40,934 nucleotides of DNA from Candidatus Gastranaerophilales bacterium (GTDB lineage: Bacteria; Cyanobacteriota; Vampirovibrionia; Gastranaerophilales; Gastranaerophilaceae). Location: NCBI GenBank assembly GCA_944324185.1, contig CALUVI010000016.1:1-40934 (forward strand), read 5' to 3'. Of the stretch, positions 8,686 through 16,844 are shown piece after piece. The notes under the pieces are model-generated. The model was not told the origin of the DNA, did no database searches, and was given only the letters and a program-made list of their open reading frames with translations. Made by a program: the position numbers and the translations under genes. Position 1 is the first letter of the stretch. Each line of letters opens with the position of its first letter.

Positions 8686-9588
8686 TTAATCAAAAAGAGC
8701 TTGAATAAACTCTTTTGAATCAAAGTCTTTTAAATCTTCCATTTTTTCACCGACACCGACAAGTTTAACCGGAAGCCCCATTTCTTTTGCAATAGCAAGC
8801 ACTATCGCACCTTTGGCAGAACCGTCAAGCTTAGTTAGCGCAACCGCAGTCAAATTTACACACTCTTTAAAGACCTTTGCCTGCTGCAAGCCGTTCTGTC
8901 CGGTATTGGCATCTATTACCAGAATACTCTCTCTCAAATCCTCCGGCGCATTTTTATCAATGACATTTTTAATTTTTGTCAATTCTTCCATTAAATTGAA
9001 TTTATTTTGCAGGCGTCCTGCCGTATCCACAAGAATTACGTCATATTTTTCATTTCTTGCCTTTTGTATAGCTTCATAAACAACAGATGCCGGATCTGCC
9101 TTGTCACGTCTTACAATGTCAGCCCCCGAACGCTTAGACCAGATATCAACCTGTTCTTCCGCAGCAGCTCTGAAAGTATCACCCGCAGCAATCAAAACCC
9201 GTTTCCCTTCTTGTTTAAAGCGATAAGCCATCTTACCGATAAGGGTAGTTTTACCTGCCCCGTTAACGCCTGTTACAAAATAAATATTTAAAGCATTTTC
9301 TCTATAATCTAACTTACAAGCACCTGCTTCATCAAGAATTTTAAAAAATTCATTCCGCAAAAACTCTTTAACCTCCGAAGGTTTAATTCTCGTTTGCTTG
9401 CGGAGTTTGTCTACAAGTTCGGCGGCATAATCCACGCCCAAATCCGCGCTGATTAATAAATCTTCCATATCATCAAGGACAAAGTCCGAAAATTCTTCCT
9501 CATCAGAAACCACACTCACGACGTTCCCAACCAGAGCCTGTGCGGTTTTTGATACAGTTGATTTTAGTTTGTCAAAAAAGTTAAACAT
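8686..9588 (-). CDS. ftsY: FtsY, signal recognition particle receptor GTPase
   Basis: Membrane-docking GTPase that receives SRP-ribosome complexes for co-translational insertion. The 300-residue protein has the N domain (residues 1-95) and the G domain, with G1 GVNGAGKT (107-114), GDTFRAAAEEQ (136-146), G3 DTAGRLQ (188-194) and G4 TKLDG (252-256), then the GLPVKLVGVGEKMEDL closing motif. It lacks the long acidic A domain of the E. coli protein, as is usual in Gram-positives and cyanobacterial relatives. It follows nusB after three bases on the same strand, so the two are co-transcribed. No dedicated promoter is visible between them. Confidence 0.97.
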   Translation of the reverse strand: MFNFFDKLKSTVSKTAQALVGNVVSVVSDEEEFSDFVLDDMEDLLISADLGVDYAAELVDKLRKQTRIKPSEVKEFLRNEFFKILDEAGACKLDYRENALNIYFVTGVNGAGKTTLIGKMAYRFKQEGKRVLIAAGDTFRAAAEEQVDIWSKRSGADIVRRDKADPASVVYEAIQKARNEKYDVILVDTAGRLQNKFNLMEELTKIKNVIDKNAPEDLRESILVIDANTGQNGLQQAKVFKECVNLTAVALTKLDGSAKGAIVLAIAKEMGLPVKLVGVGEKMEDLKDFDSKEFIQALFD

Positions 9589-9591
9589 GTT

Positions 9592-10251
9592 CTATTTCAA
9601 GCCGTTTTCTACAATAACTTTTGCTAAAATACCATTTACAAAAGAAGATGAATCCTCTGTTGAATATTTTTTTGCAAGTTCTACCGCTTCATCTACAACA
9701 ACCTTGATTGGCGCATTTTTTATAAAGAGAAGCTCGGTAATTGCTATTCGTAAAATATCTTTATCCATTTTTACCAGTCTTGAAATATCCCATCCGTTTG
9801 CATATTTCTGAATTTCCGCATCAATTTCTTTCTGGTGGAGTTTAAACTGTTCCGCTATTTCTACTGTATAATTCTTAACTTCCGACTGATTTTCCAAAGT
9901 TGCAAACTCTGCAATCTCAAGAGCCAGAATTGATTTTTCTGCAACATCTATCATTATATCGACTTTTTTAATCATCTCATCTGTCATAGGAATTTTAACC
10001 GGCTTATTTTTAGCACCCATAGGTCTTGCAAGGTTAGATTCGTCTTCTGCTTCATAAGTATCAAGCATGTCTTTAATATCAATCAAAGACCCGACTGTAA
10101 GTTTTAATTCCTCTGACGCAGAGTTAGAAAGAATTCTAACTGATTTCAACATAATATCTTCAAAGTCTTTTCTGGAATACTTTGAAATCTCTTTTTCAAA
10201 TTGGGAAAATAATATAAGTGCCAATTCTCTTGCTGCACGTCTTGCCTGCAT
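9592..10251 (-). CDS. nusB: NusB transcription antitermination factor, enlarged
   Basis: Binds boxA RNA with NusE/S10 to support antitermination, chiefly of rRNA operons. The start MQARRAARELALILFSQFE and the C-terminal VDEAVELAKKYSTEDSSSFV plus VNGILAKV are standard NusB. At 219 residues it is about 80 longer than the usual 140. The extra length is an internal, mostly helical, charged insertion near residues 22-105. The gene opens a nusB-ftsY operon with CAGGAGAT upstream of the ATG and its own promoter. The insertion is intact in frame, so I take it as a lineage trait rather than damage. Confidence 0.93.
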   Translation of the reverse strand: MQARRAARELALILFSQFEKEISKYSRKDFEDIMLKSVRILSNSASEELKLTVGSLIDIKDMLDTYEAEDESNLARPMGAKNKPVKIPMTDEMIKKVDIMIDVAEKSILALEIAEFATLENQSEVKNYTVEIAEQFKLHQKEIDAEIQKYANGWDISRLVKMDKDILRIAITELLFIKNAPIKVVVDEAVELAKKYSTEDSSSFVNGILAKVIVENGLK

Positions 10252-10287
10252 ATTTTATCTCCTGTAATTTATTTACTTTTTGAAATT

Positions 10288-10316
10288 ATAATATCATAAA
10301 GAAACAGTACGAGCAA
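10288..10316 (-). promoter_or_regulatory. nusB-ftsY promoter
   Basis: On the minus strand TTGCTC (10311-10316), a 17-base spacer and TATTAT (10288-10293) lie about 40 bases before nusB. A 12-base G/C homopolymer (10319-10330) begins two bases upstream of the -35, the same arrangement as at clpC. Confidence 0.55.
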
Positions 10317-10318
10317 AA

Positions 10319-10504
10319 GGGGGGGGGGGGAAATGTATTAGGATGGTAAGTAAGATTGTAGATACAAGGATCCGGTAAATCAAAAATTTACCGGATTCTA
10401 CAGACTTTACACAAAATAGACTCGAAATATAGCTATAATGTCATTCCGAACTTGTTTCGGAATCTTGCCGGTGATAAGACCCTAAAACCGGTTCAGGGGG
10501 GGGC
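10319..10504. repeat. Cluster of small dispersed repeats upstream of the hydrolase gene
   Basis: The 353-base gap 10252-10604 contains four things: a G12 tract followed by one partial unit of the 55-57 bp repeat (aaatgtattaggatggtaag, from 10331); an 11 bp hairpin (10370-10380/10386-10396); the palindrome attccgaa/ttcggaat (10443-10463), a motif type widespread in bacterial intergenic repeats; and a second G run (10497-10503). I see no gene before 10605. Confidence 0.7.
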
Positions 10505-10604
10505 AATTTTAGCTTTTTTATTCAAACTGCGATATAAATCCCGATTTTTTTGTAGCAAAAATTTATTTTTTGTGTTTTTATATAAACACGAAAAAGGTTT
10601 AAAA

Positions 10605-11501
10605 ATGAAAATTTCCAATATAAATGGTTATACTCAGACATCACATATTAATCACAAGGGCGGAATAAAATCCTTAAATGTTATAAATCCGATATCTCAT
10701 TACCTTGACAGATATTTTAACAAAATGGCAAAAGCTTCTGCTAATCATATAGAAACTGTATCCCCAAAGCTTGCCGGAAGTGTCAGATTTGTTAGAATGA
10801 ATAAAACTTCCGCCTGGGATATTAATCCTAAAGCTTCTAAAAATTATATTTTATTTCTTCACGGAATGTCCCAGAATGTCAGCAATTATCAGAGACTTTA
10901 CGAAGCCCTGGTTGAACATACAGGAGTTTTTGCTCTGGAATACCGCGGCTACGGACTTAACAGCTTTGCAAAAGTTTCAGAAGACCGGCTTGGAGAAGAT
11001 GTAGAACAGGCATACAATTACCTGACCGGAAAGAAACAAATAAAACCGGAAAACATAACAGTTGTCGGTCACAGCATGGGCGGCGCACTGGCATCAAAAT
11101 TTGCTTCTAAACATCCTGACCTGAAAGCAATGGTACTAATTTCTCCGATAACAAAAATGTCATATCTGGGGAAAAAATTTATGCATAATCAAAATCTCGG
11201 AGTCGGAATACCTGAGAGAATACAAAATCTAACGGAGAGATTACGACCGCTCGGAAAGTTATTTGATTTCAGATTCAATTCAATCAACAAGATAAAAAAA
11301 GTTAGTGTCCCGACATACATTATTCAGTCGAAAAACGACTCTGTTACTTCAAAAGACGGTACGCGCACTCTGATTAAAGCCGCTAAACGCCGCGGCATTT
11401 TGAAAGAATTTAAATACCTTCCGTATGGAGGACACAAGGTGGATTCAAATAAAATATCCGTAGTTTCGGATATGGTTGGAAAAATTTATAGCAAAAAATA
11501 A
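10605..11501 (+). CDS. Alpha/beta hydrolase (serine aminopeptidase S33/lysophospholipase-like)
   Basis: Likely esterase, lipase or peptidase of 298 residues. The oxyanion region is LFLHGMSQN (83-91), the nucleophile elbow GHSMGG (155-160, Ser157), the acid probably Asp245 in SKNDSVT, and the base His277 in PYGGHK, so the catalytic triad is complete. EYRGYG (112-117) is typical of S33/lysophospholipase relatives. I start at 10605 (MKISNING) because the longer upstream frame runs back through repeat sequence. The N-terminal 55 residues are polar and fit the extended leaders of other proteins in this window. The substrate is unknown. The gene lies 21 bases upstream of the CheR-like gene on the same strand. 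Confidence 0.85.
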   Translation: MKISNINGYTQTSHINHKGGIKSLNVINPISHYLDRYFNKMAKASANHIETVSPKLAGSVRFVRMNKTSAWDINPKASKNYILFLHGMSQNVSNYQRLYEALVEHTGVFALEYRGYGLNSFAKVSEDRLGEDVEQAYNYLTGKKQIKPENITVVGHSMGGALASKFASKHPDLKAMVLISPITKMSYLGKKFMHNQNLGVGIPERIQNLTERLRPLGKLFDFRFNSINKIKKVSVPTYIIQSKNDSVTSKDGTRTLIKAAKRRGILKEFKYLPYGGHKVDSNKISVVSDMVGKIYSKK

Positions 11502-11522
11502 TTTTACACACGTTATATAAGT

Positions 11523-12275
11523 ATGCAAATCAGTATTAAAAATTCAACCCCCGTATTTTGTTCAACCGGCAGGTGTTATGACTCTGCGGACGGCGATTCT
11601 CTGGGCTGTAACAGCTGGTTGTTCCGTGATGATTTGGATTGGAGAAATACGGCAAAATATGAAGCAAAGTTATTTAAGGATAAAGATAAAGTAAATATAG
11701 AAATGTATGCTGCTTCCGACGGTTCTGAAGGATATACCAAAATGATTTCTTTATATGAACATTTCGGGCGTGAAAATCCTGAAGCGGCAGAAAAATTCTT
11801 CCCGATAATGGCTTATGATATTGATAATGAGATACTAAAAGCCGCAAAGAGCGGACTTCTTAAAACCTGTCTTGCAGACAGAATGAGTATACAAATGTAT
11901 TGCGAAGATTATGAGGATTATTTTGGTCCGGCTGATAAAAAAATTGATATTGATAATGATATAAAATTACAAGCAGAAAAAACACTGACAGTAAAAGACA
12001 AACTGACAAAAAATATAAAATTTATGCACGGCGATATGTTTGAAAAGATTAAAGAACTTAAAGATGAATCAAATACTATTTTAATGTGCAGAAACATTCT
12101 GGGATATTTTTTAAATGACAAAATTGAAGAATTTATAAAACTTGCATCAGAAGTTCTAAAATCAAACAGTTTGTTTGAAATCGGCGACCATGATTCTAAG
12201 TTTTTCAATATAAAATCCTGCATGGAAAGATACGGATTTAAACAAGTTATGAAAAATGTATATAAGAAAGTTTAG
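11523..12275 (+). CDS. CheR-like SAM-dependent methyltransferase
   Basis: A 250-residue protein with the order of motifs of the CheR catalytic domain. SWLFRD (31-36) matches the FFRD region. AASDGSEGYTKMISL (63-77) takes the place of the CheR motif I CSTGEEPYSLA. YDIDNEILKAAKSGL (98-112) is the acidic SAM-binding strand and following helix. IKFMHGDMFE precedes MCRNILGYF (188-196), matching the CheR CRNVLIYF signature. The chemoreceptor-binding N-terminal domain of true CheR is absent and no chemotaxis genes are nearby, so its substrate is probably not a chemoreceptor. It is probably co-transcribed with the upstream hydrolase and overlaps the convergent HNH-like gene by 4 bases. Confidence 0.75.
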   Translation: MQISIKNSTPVFCSTGRCYDSADGDSLGCNSWLFRDDLDWRNTAKYEAKLFKDKDKVNIEMYAASDGSEGYTKMISLYEHFGRENPEAAEKFFPIMAYDIDNEILKAAKSGLLKTCLADRMSIQMYCEDYEDYFGPADKKIDIDNDIKLQAEKTLTVKDKLTKNIKFMHGDMFEKIKELKDESNTILMCRNILGYFLNDKIEEFIKLASEVLKSNSLFEIGDHDSKFFNIKSCMERYGFKQVMKNVYKKV

Positions 12276-13366
12276 TTCCTACCCGTCTTTCGGGCATAAT
12301 ATTTCTTTTGTACCGCAAAAGCCTGCTCTTCGGTATATTTGTATTTGGATAAATCCAGCTTTATTTTACCGCGGGATTCTTCAGCAAGTTTTTTTTGTAT
12401 TTTATAAGGATAGGTCTCGTTACCTTTTAGCAGCCCTTTATGAATCAAATCAATAATTTGTTCAATATAAGCCTGACACTTTTTAGGAACAGCAGGAAAC
12501 ATATCTATAAATTTGGTGAGCGGCATATTTGACCGCATACTGTTTGCACCTGCAGAGGCAAGCAGAAAATTCCCTATAGTGTTTTCGCCGTCAAGCGAAT
12601 CTGGCTGTATATGTTCAATCGTAGCTATAGACGGTCGCAAAATCCTTTTTGCTACCTCCTGCTGTGTCCTTTCGGCATATTTTACTATAAAAGCATTTTC
12701 GCTCGTTCCGGATGTAGGCAGGTATACCGCACGATCTTTTAGTTTTTCAAATACTGCAAACTCATTATTTGTATTTTTAGGCTTGATATCATCCAGAGAT
12801 GAGAGCAGGATTTTTCTTTTAAACGTATCTTCTCTATTGTTTTCTAAAATTACCTGCCGGCATCGAGTTGTTTTGGCATGAACAGCAAGTGCGTTTTCCG
12901 GGGAAAGTTTAAGCGAAATTTTATCCACATCATCCAGGACATTAAATTCTTCAAGTTTTAGTTTTATAATGGCTTCGTCGTACCAGAACTTTAAACACTC
13001 CGGAAGAGTTTTTTCAGGTGCAATTTTAGAAATTTCCGCAAACCGTTTAAAGATTTTCTTTTCTGTATCCTGCATAAATCGGGTATATTTGGAAAGAACT
13101 TTTACCACATCTTTTACATTCATACATTTATCAAGACGTCTTTCTATTTTTACAATATCACTTCCGGAAATCATCTCAGTGCCATAATACGGACATTTTA
13201 CACCCTTAAGTTTCTTAAGCGGATTTCCGGCAGAAGTGTTGGCTTCAAACGAAGGAGCCTTTATAAAACAGTCCGGGACATCTGAGTATAAATAACGCCT
13301 GTACAACTCCTTATGATTAAGCGATATGTTTTTTTGATCATTAATATTAACCGGTATAATCCGCAT
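12272..13366 (-). CDS. Uncharacterised protein with an HNH-endonuclease-like C-terminal motif
   Basis: A 364-residue soluble protein. Near the C-terminus IATIEHIQPDSLDGENTIGN (247-266) followed by ANSMRSNMPLTKF resembles the core of HNH nucleases (an (E/D)H pair, then two Asn) in the style of EHIxPxSxGGxNxxxN. An upstream VKCPYYGTEM (56-65) could be a remnant of the usual zinc Cys pair but keeps only one Cys. The middle is helical and unassigned. There is no restriction, phage or toxin neighbour. Nuclease activity is an inference; a degenerate domain is equally possible. Confidence 0.55.
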   Translation of the reverse strand: MRIIPVNINDQKNISLNHKELYRRYLYSDVPDCFIKAPSFEANTSAGNPLKKLKGVKCPYYGTEMISGSDIVKIERRLDKCMNVKDVVKVLSKYTRFMQDTEKKIFKRFAEISKIAPEKTLPECLKFWYDEAIIKLKLEEFNVLDDVDKISLKLSPENALAVHAKTTRCRQVILENNREDTFKRKILLSSLDDIKPKNTNNEFAVFEKLKDRAVYLPTSGTSENAFIVKYAERTQQEVAKRILRPSIATIEHIQPDSLDGENTIGNFLLASAGANSMRSNMPLTKFIDMFPAVPKKCQAYIEQIIDLIHKGLLKGNETYPYKIQKKLAEESRGKIKLDLSKYKYTEEQAFAVQKKYYARKTGRN

Positions 13367-13497
13367 GATTTAAATATCCCTCAAAAATCATATCAAAACC
13401 ACTAAGAGTGTGCAAGATTATTGCAAAATACTATTAATAAAAATAAATTGTTCTAATCCGCATTGATTTAGTCCGAATAATTGTTATAATTTATTAT

Positions 13498-14607
13498 ATG
13501 GACAGTTTTAGCGTTGGAAAAATTTTAGCAGGTTTAAGAAATCCGGAAATATACTTAAAAAAACTTAAGCAGGACGGAATCAATGCCGGAGAGAGCGGAT
13601 TTAACACATCTCTATCCCAGCCGAAACCGGCTTTTACACCGAGTGTTCAGGCAACCGCAGCTTTAATGCAACAGCTTCAGATGAACCAGATTGCAAGTAT
13701 GGACAGAGCAGTTTACATAAGAAACCTGCTGGGACTCCCGCAGACACTCGGACAAATCCTTCTTGCCGCCCAAAACCTGAAGAATCCGCTTAATGCAAAT
13801 AATCTTTTATTAAACGACTTAAATCAGGATATTTTAAAAAACCAGAAAATTCTTGCACAACTGTTTGACGAAAATGCTGAAATTCCTTCGCTTTCGCAGA
13901 ACATTCAATCTCAAATAGCAGGTGCACAAAAAGATACAGTAATGCTTATGTTCAGCGGCATGATACAGATGCCTGCAATCTCAGAATTGATACTCAAAAA
14001 CAGTAAGCAGGCTGTAGCAAGTCTTATTATTGCTATGGCGTCAGCCTCCAAAAACGGTATGACCGGAGACCAGATAAGAGAAAATTTGAGTATAATAAAT
14101 TCCTGCATTGCAATGGCAGAATCCGGAAATCCGACACAAACCTTAAAGAGTCTTATGCTCCTGTATCTGCCATGGCTTCCTTTAAATGAAGGGGTCGGAT
14201 TTGATCTTGAAGTCACACCGCCTGACGGCGAAAATGAATCCAATGATTCCCAGCTTACCGTTCTTATCCAAACCCGGAACTACGGAAATGTTAAAGGCGT
14301 TTTTACTCTCACAACATCTAACTCGGTTGATATTTATATAATCTGTTCGGAAGATTTTCCAAAAAGAACTCTTCAAAAGAGTCTTATGGAAGAAAGTTCC
14401 TCTCATGCAATGAATTCGACTATTGATATTGAAGCGGTTGCGCCTAAAAACAAAAATTCAAACGAGACGCAGGAAGCAAAAGTTAATCTTTCAGCCACAA
14501 ATGAAATGAACCCGTACCTTCTTCTTATGGCACATGCTTTTATAAGAAACACCATTTTTATAGACTCAAATTCGATTATTGAAGAGCCTGAAGAATCTAG
14601 CTCTTAA
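13498..14607 (+). CDS. Uncharacterised protein
   Basis: A 369-residue protein I cannot assign. The first 60 residues are Pro/Ser/Gln-rich and likely disordered. Residues 60-220 are helical with Met/Leu/Ala-rich segments but no clear transmembrane span. Residues 230-310 look like a small alpha/beta domain (SQLTVLIQTRNYGNVKGVFT, then a DIYIIC strand), whose strand order faintly recalls the C-terminal domain of flagellar hook-length proteins; I would not name it on that. The C-terminus is acidic and Ser-rich. The 3' end overlaps the convergent MetE-like gene by 11 bases. Confidence 0.65.
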   Translation: MDSFSVGKILAGLRNPEIYLKKLKQDGINAGESGFNTSLSQPKPAFTPSVQATAALMQQLQMNQIASMDRAVYIRNLLGLPQTLGQILLAAQNLKNPLNANNLLLNDLNQDILKNQKILAQLFDENAEIPSLSQNIQSQIAGAQKDTVMLMFSGMIQMPAISELILKNSKQAVASLIIAMASASKNGMTGDQIRENLSIINSCIAMAESGNPTQTLKSLMLLYLPWLPLNEGVGFDLEVTPPDGENESNDSQLTVLIQTRNYGNVKGVFTLTTSNSVDIYIICSEDFPKRTLQKSLMEESSSHAMNSTIDIEAVAPKNKNSNETQEAKVNLSATNEMNPYLLLMAHAFIRNTIFIDSNSIIEEPEESSS

Positions 14608-15643
14608 AAGGAATCCTTTTACCTAACTGATTTGCAAGAATAAGAGCTTTCTCAGCAAAAATCAACGGAAGGTGATTTACATCTCCCTGAATCGAAACAG
14701 AAGAACGATTATATGTCAGTCTTTCACTTGTACCGGCTATTATAAGCCCTTCTATTGTTTTAATAAATCTGTCATATATATTATCAATCGTAAGGTTTTT
14801 AACAAGCGTCTCATTCCTTACCGGAACAATTGCCCAGTTGATTCTGCCGCCTCTTACAAGAAACTCGTTTACCTGCTCAGGAATAATATTCAAATTATTA
14901 GGATTTGTATAAGCATCAAAAGATATTAAATCCGCACCGGCTTCTATCGGGAGCTTCCAGTCACATTTTTCAAAGCACTGAATCCCTGCTTTTGCATCAA
15001 AATCATGGATTTTAGAAATAACTTTCCCCATCATATTAATAATCACATCACGCGTAATATCTTCATTTTCACGCTTTACATCTCCGACTTTATACAGCAG
15101 CGGCTCTTCCAGCATAATAATAGGTCTTGTCTCCGGAGACAATTCTCTTATTTTACTTATTATCCATATCGCTTTTATACTTATTGCCTGAATAAGGACT
15201 TTCCGGTAGAATTTATCGGCAAGAAGCTGCGTCCCGTCTTTATTCACCATTCTTTGCGAAACAGTAAACGGACCTGTGAGATTTACAACTGTTTCAGAAG
15301 GCTTAATACGTTCAATTATCTGATAATACTTAGGGAGAAAAAAAGTGTTAAAACCGAAAGGTTCAAGATTTTCTTTTGCAGGATTATTGAAAGCTGCATC
15401 CATTAAGACGAGCTTTTGCTTTAAATCCTGTTCACTATCTCTAAAGATAATCTTTTTATCTTTAATATAAACGCCTGGGATGTTCATCAAAGTGCGTCTT
15501 ATTATTGTTTCTTCAGCAGACACCTCCGGTAAATTCGCAAGGAAAGGGATATCTTCAAATAACTTTACCATCATCTTTGTCGCCGCTTTATCTGTTACAT
15601 ATGGCAGACTTCCTGTTGGTAAACATCTAAAAGGTTTCTTCAT
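14597..15643 (-). CDS. MetE/UROD-superfamily protein (cobalamin-independent methionine synthase-like)
   Basis: A 348-residue TIM-barrel-type protein resembling the C-terminal half of MetE. It begins KPFRCLPTGSLPYVTDKAAT, the GSxP motif typical of stand-alone MetE-like proteins, followed by FLANLPEVS. NLTGPFTVSQRM, IIMLEEPLLYKVG and LISFDAYTNP are further barrel strands. In MetE the zinc site is His-x-Cys, Glu and Cys; here the matching strand reads GIQCFEKCDW, so the Cys is kept but the His looks replaced by Gln, casting doubt on classic zinc chemistry. I prefer the start at 15643 because the upstream extension runs into a terminator. The true methyl donor and acceptor are unknown. Confidence 0.75.
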   Translation of the reverse strand: MKKPFRCLPTGSLPYVTDKAATKMMVKLFEDIPFLANLPEVSAEETIIRRTLMNIPGVYIKDKKIIFRDSEQDLKQKLVLMDAAFNNPAKENLEPFGFNTFFLPKYYQIIERIKPSETVVNLTGPFTVSQRMVNKDGTQLLADKFYRKVLIQAISIKAIWIISKIRELSPETRPIIMLEEPLLYKVGDVKRENEDITRDVIINMMGKVISKIHDFDAKAGIQCFEKCDWKLPIEAGADLISFDAYTNPNNLNIIPEQVNEFLVRGGRINWAIVPVRNETLVKNLTIDNIYDRFIKTIEGLIIAGTSERLTYNRSSVSIQGDVNHLPLIFAEKALILANQLGKRIPFKS

Positions 15644-15659
15644 CTCAGCTCTTTCTCTT

Positions 15660-15693
15660 AAAAAAACGTGCCGATTATAGTATACCGGCACGT
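15660..15693 (-). terminator. rplI terminator
   Basis: Arms acgtgccg (15666-15673) and cggcacgt (15686-15693) form a hairpin followed, on the minus strand, by a T run. Its loop contains TATAAT on the minus strand, which could be the -10 of a promoter for the MetE-like gene placed inside the terminator. Confidence 0.8.
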
Positions 15694-15711
15694 TATTAAA
15701 ACTTTTTATAA

Positions 15712-16206
15712 CTATGCTTCGGTTTCTTCCAATTCTTCAACAGTTTCTTTTACTACTTCTGATGCAGTAACAATAACTTTTAATTCTGTCTTAACTTTAG
15801 AAGTTAATTTAATTAACATTGTAAATTCACCGATTTTGTTAATTGGTGCATTCAAAGAAACAGTCTTTCTGTCAACTTCAATGTTGTGTTTTTCTTTTAA
15901 TTCTTCGCATAATTTTTTAGTGGTAATTGTACCGAACAATTTACCGCTCTCGCCGGCTTTTGCGGAAAGTTCGATTGAACCGATTTTTTCGATTTCAGCA
16001 GCCTTAGCCAGAGCTTCCTGATGTAATTTTTCCTGCTTAGCCTGAAGTCTTGCAATATTTTGTTCTCTGTTTTTCAAAGCGCCTTCAGTAGCGATTTCAG
16101 CGTAATTTTTAGGGATAAGATAGTTTCTTGCGTAACCGTCTTTTACGTTTACTACGTCACCGGCTTCGCCGATATTTTGAACTTCTTTTTTCAATATTAC
16201 TTGCAT
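15712..16206 (-). CDS. rplI: Ribosomal protein bL9
   Basis: Large-subunit protein at the base of the L1 stalk. MQVILKKEVQNIGEAGDVVN and VKDGYARNYLIPKNYAEIAT are the highly conserved N-terminal domain (residues 1-45). A long connecting helix (about 45-75) and the C-terminal domain with GKLFGTITTKKLCEEL follow. At 164 residues it is slightly longer than usual because of a C-terminal Glu/Val-rich tail. AAAGGAG lies upstream. It stands apart from rpsF/rpsR/ssb, its frequent partners elsewhere; only repeat sequence lies upstream. Confidence 0.97.
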   Translation of the reverse strand: MQVILKKEVQNIGEAGDVVNVKDGYARNYLIPKNYAEIATEGALKNREQNIARLQAKQEKLHQEALAKAAEIEKIGSIELSAKAGESGKLFGTITTKKLCEELKEKHNIEVDRKTVSLNAPINKIGEFTMLIKLTSKVKTELKVIVTASEVVKETVEELEETEA

Positions 16207-16377
16207 ATTCTTTTTTCTCCTTTAACTATTATTGGGCTAGTATAACTTTTATCATAAACAAAAAAAGATGAAATGTCGAGTACCCATGCTTTTTGAGCTT
16301 AAAATAAGTTAACGTAATCTGAAATATTCCCCGCTCCGGATGTAAATGCTTACATTTTTTATATTCTTGTAAGTTGT

Positions 16378-16830
16378 CAGTCATTGCAAGGGGTAAATAT
16401 ATCGGGCTGGTATTAAGACCTCCTGAAGTGCCGTCATTGCGAGGAGCGGAAGCGACGCGGCAATCCATTCTATTTAATTGTCACTTTTCCCCTCGCCCCT
16501 TGTGGGAGAGCGGATTTTCGGTAGGGCGACGGCTTTGCCCAGCCCGTAAGGTGGAGGAAAGCTGTGAACTTTCCGACACCCCGAATAATCCAAGAGAGGG
16601 AGCAGCCGTTCTTGAGCCGGAAGGCAAAAGTTACGGATGCGGGTGAGGGGTTTTTGTTCTGGATTGCTTCGGGCTAAATGACTACTCCCTCGCAATGACG
16701 CCCGATTTATAGGCTTATCGACTAACCTAATTTATTTACCCCAGTAATGACGCCAACTAGTAGTTTTGCCGACCAGCCCAAACATTTACCCCCGCAATGA
16801 CGCGGAACTTTTAGGCTTACTTCATACCTG
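16378..16830. repeat. Nested composite repeat with inverted flanks
   Basis: From the left: one 54 bp unit (gtcattgc at 16378 to gtcattgc at 16432) containing ggtaaatatatcgggctgg; then gtcattgcgaggagcggaag, a motif family common in intergenic repeats of many bacteria; then a GC-rich core (about 16488-16655) starting cccctcgcccc and ending gggtgagggg, related to 2071-2280 and 37527-37725. On the right, in inverted orientation, come ggattgcttcgggc, cctcgcaatgacg, and two units of about 50-52 bp containing ccagcccaaacatttacccc. No gene is supported between 16207 and 16844; frames here are repeat-derived. Confidence 0.8.
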
Positions 16831-16844
16831 AAATCTTTTACCAA

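Noticed and set aside
10443-10463. attccgaa/ttcggaat palindrome as a specific operator
   Set aside because: This is a common dispersed intergenic repeat motif in many bacteria and lies among other repeats, so a dedicated regulatory role is not supported.
16374-16695. Frames on both strands in the composite repeat
   Set aside because: Both derive from repeat modules shared with non-coding regions elsewhere in the window.
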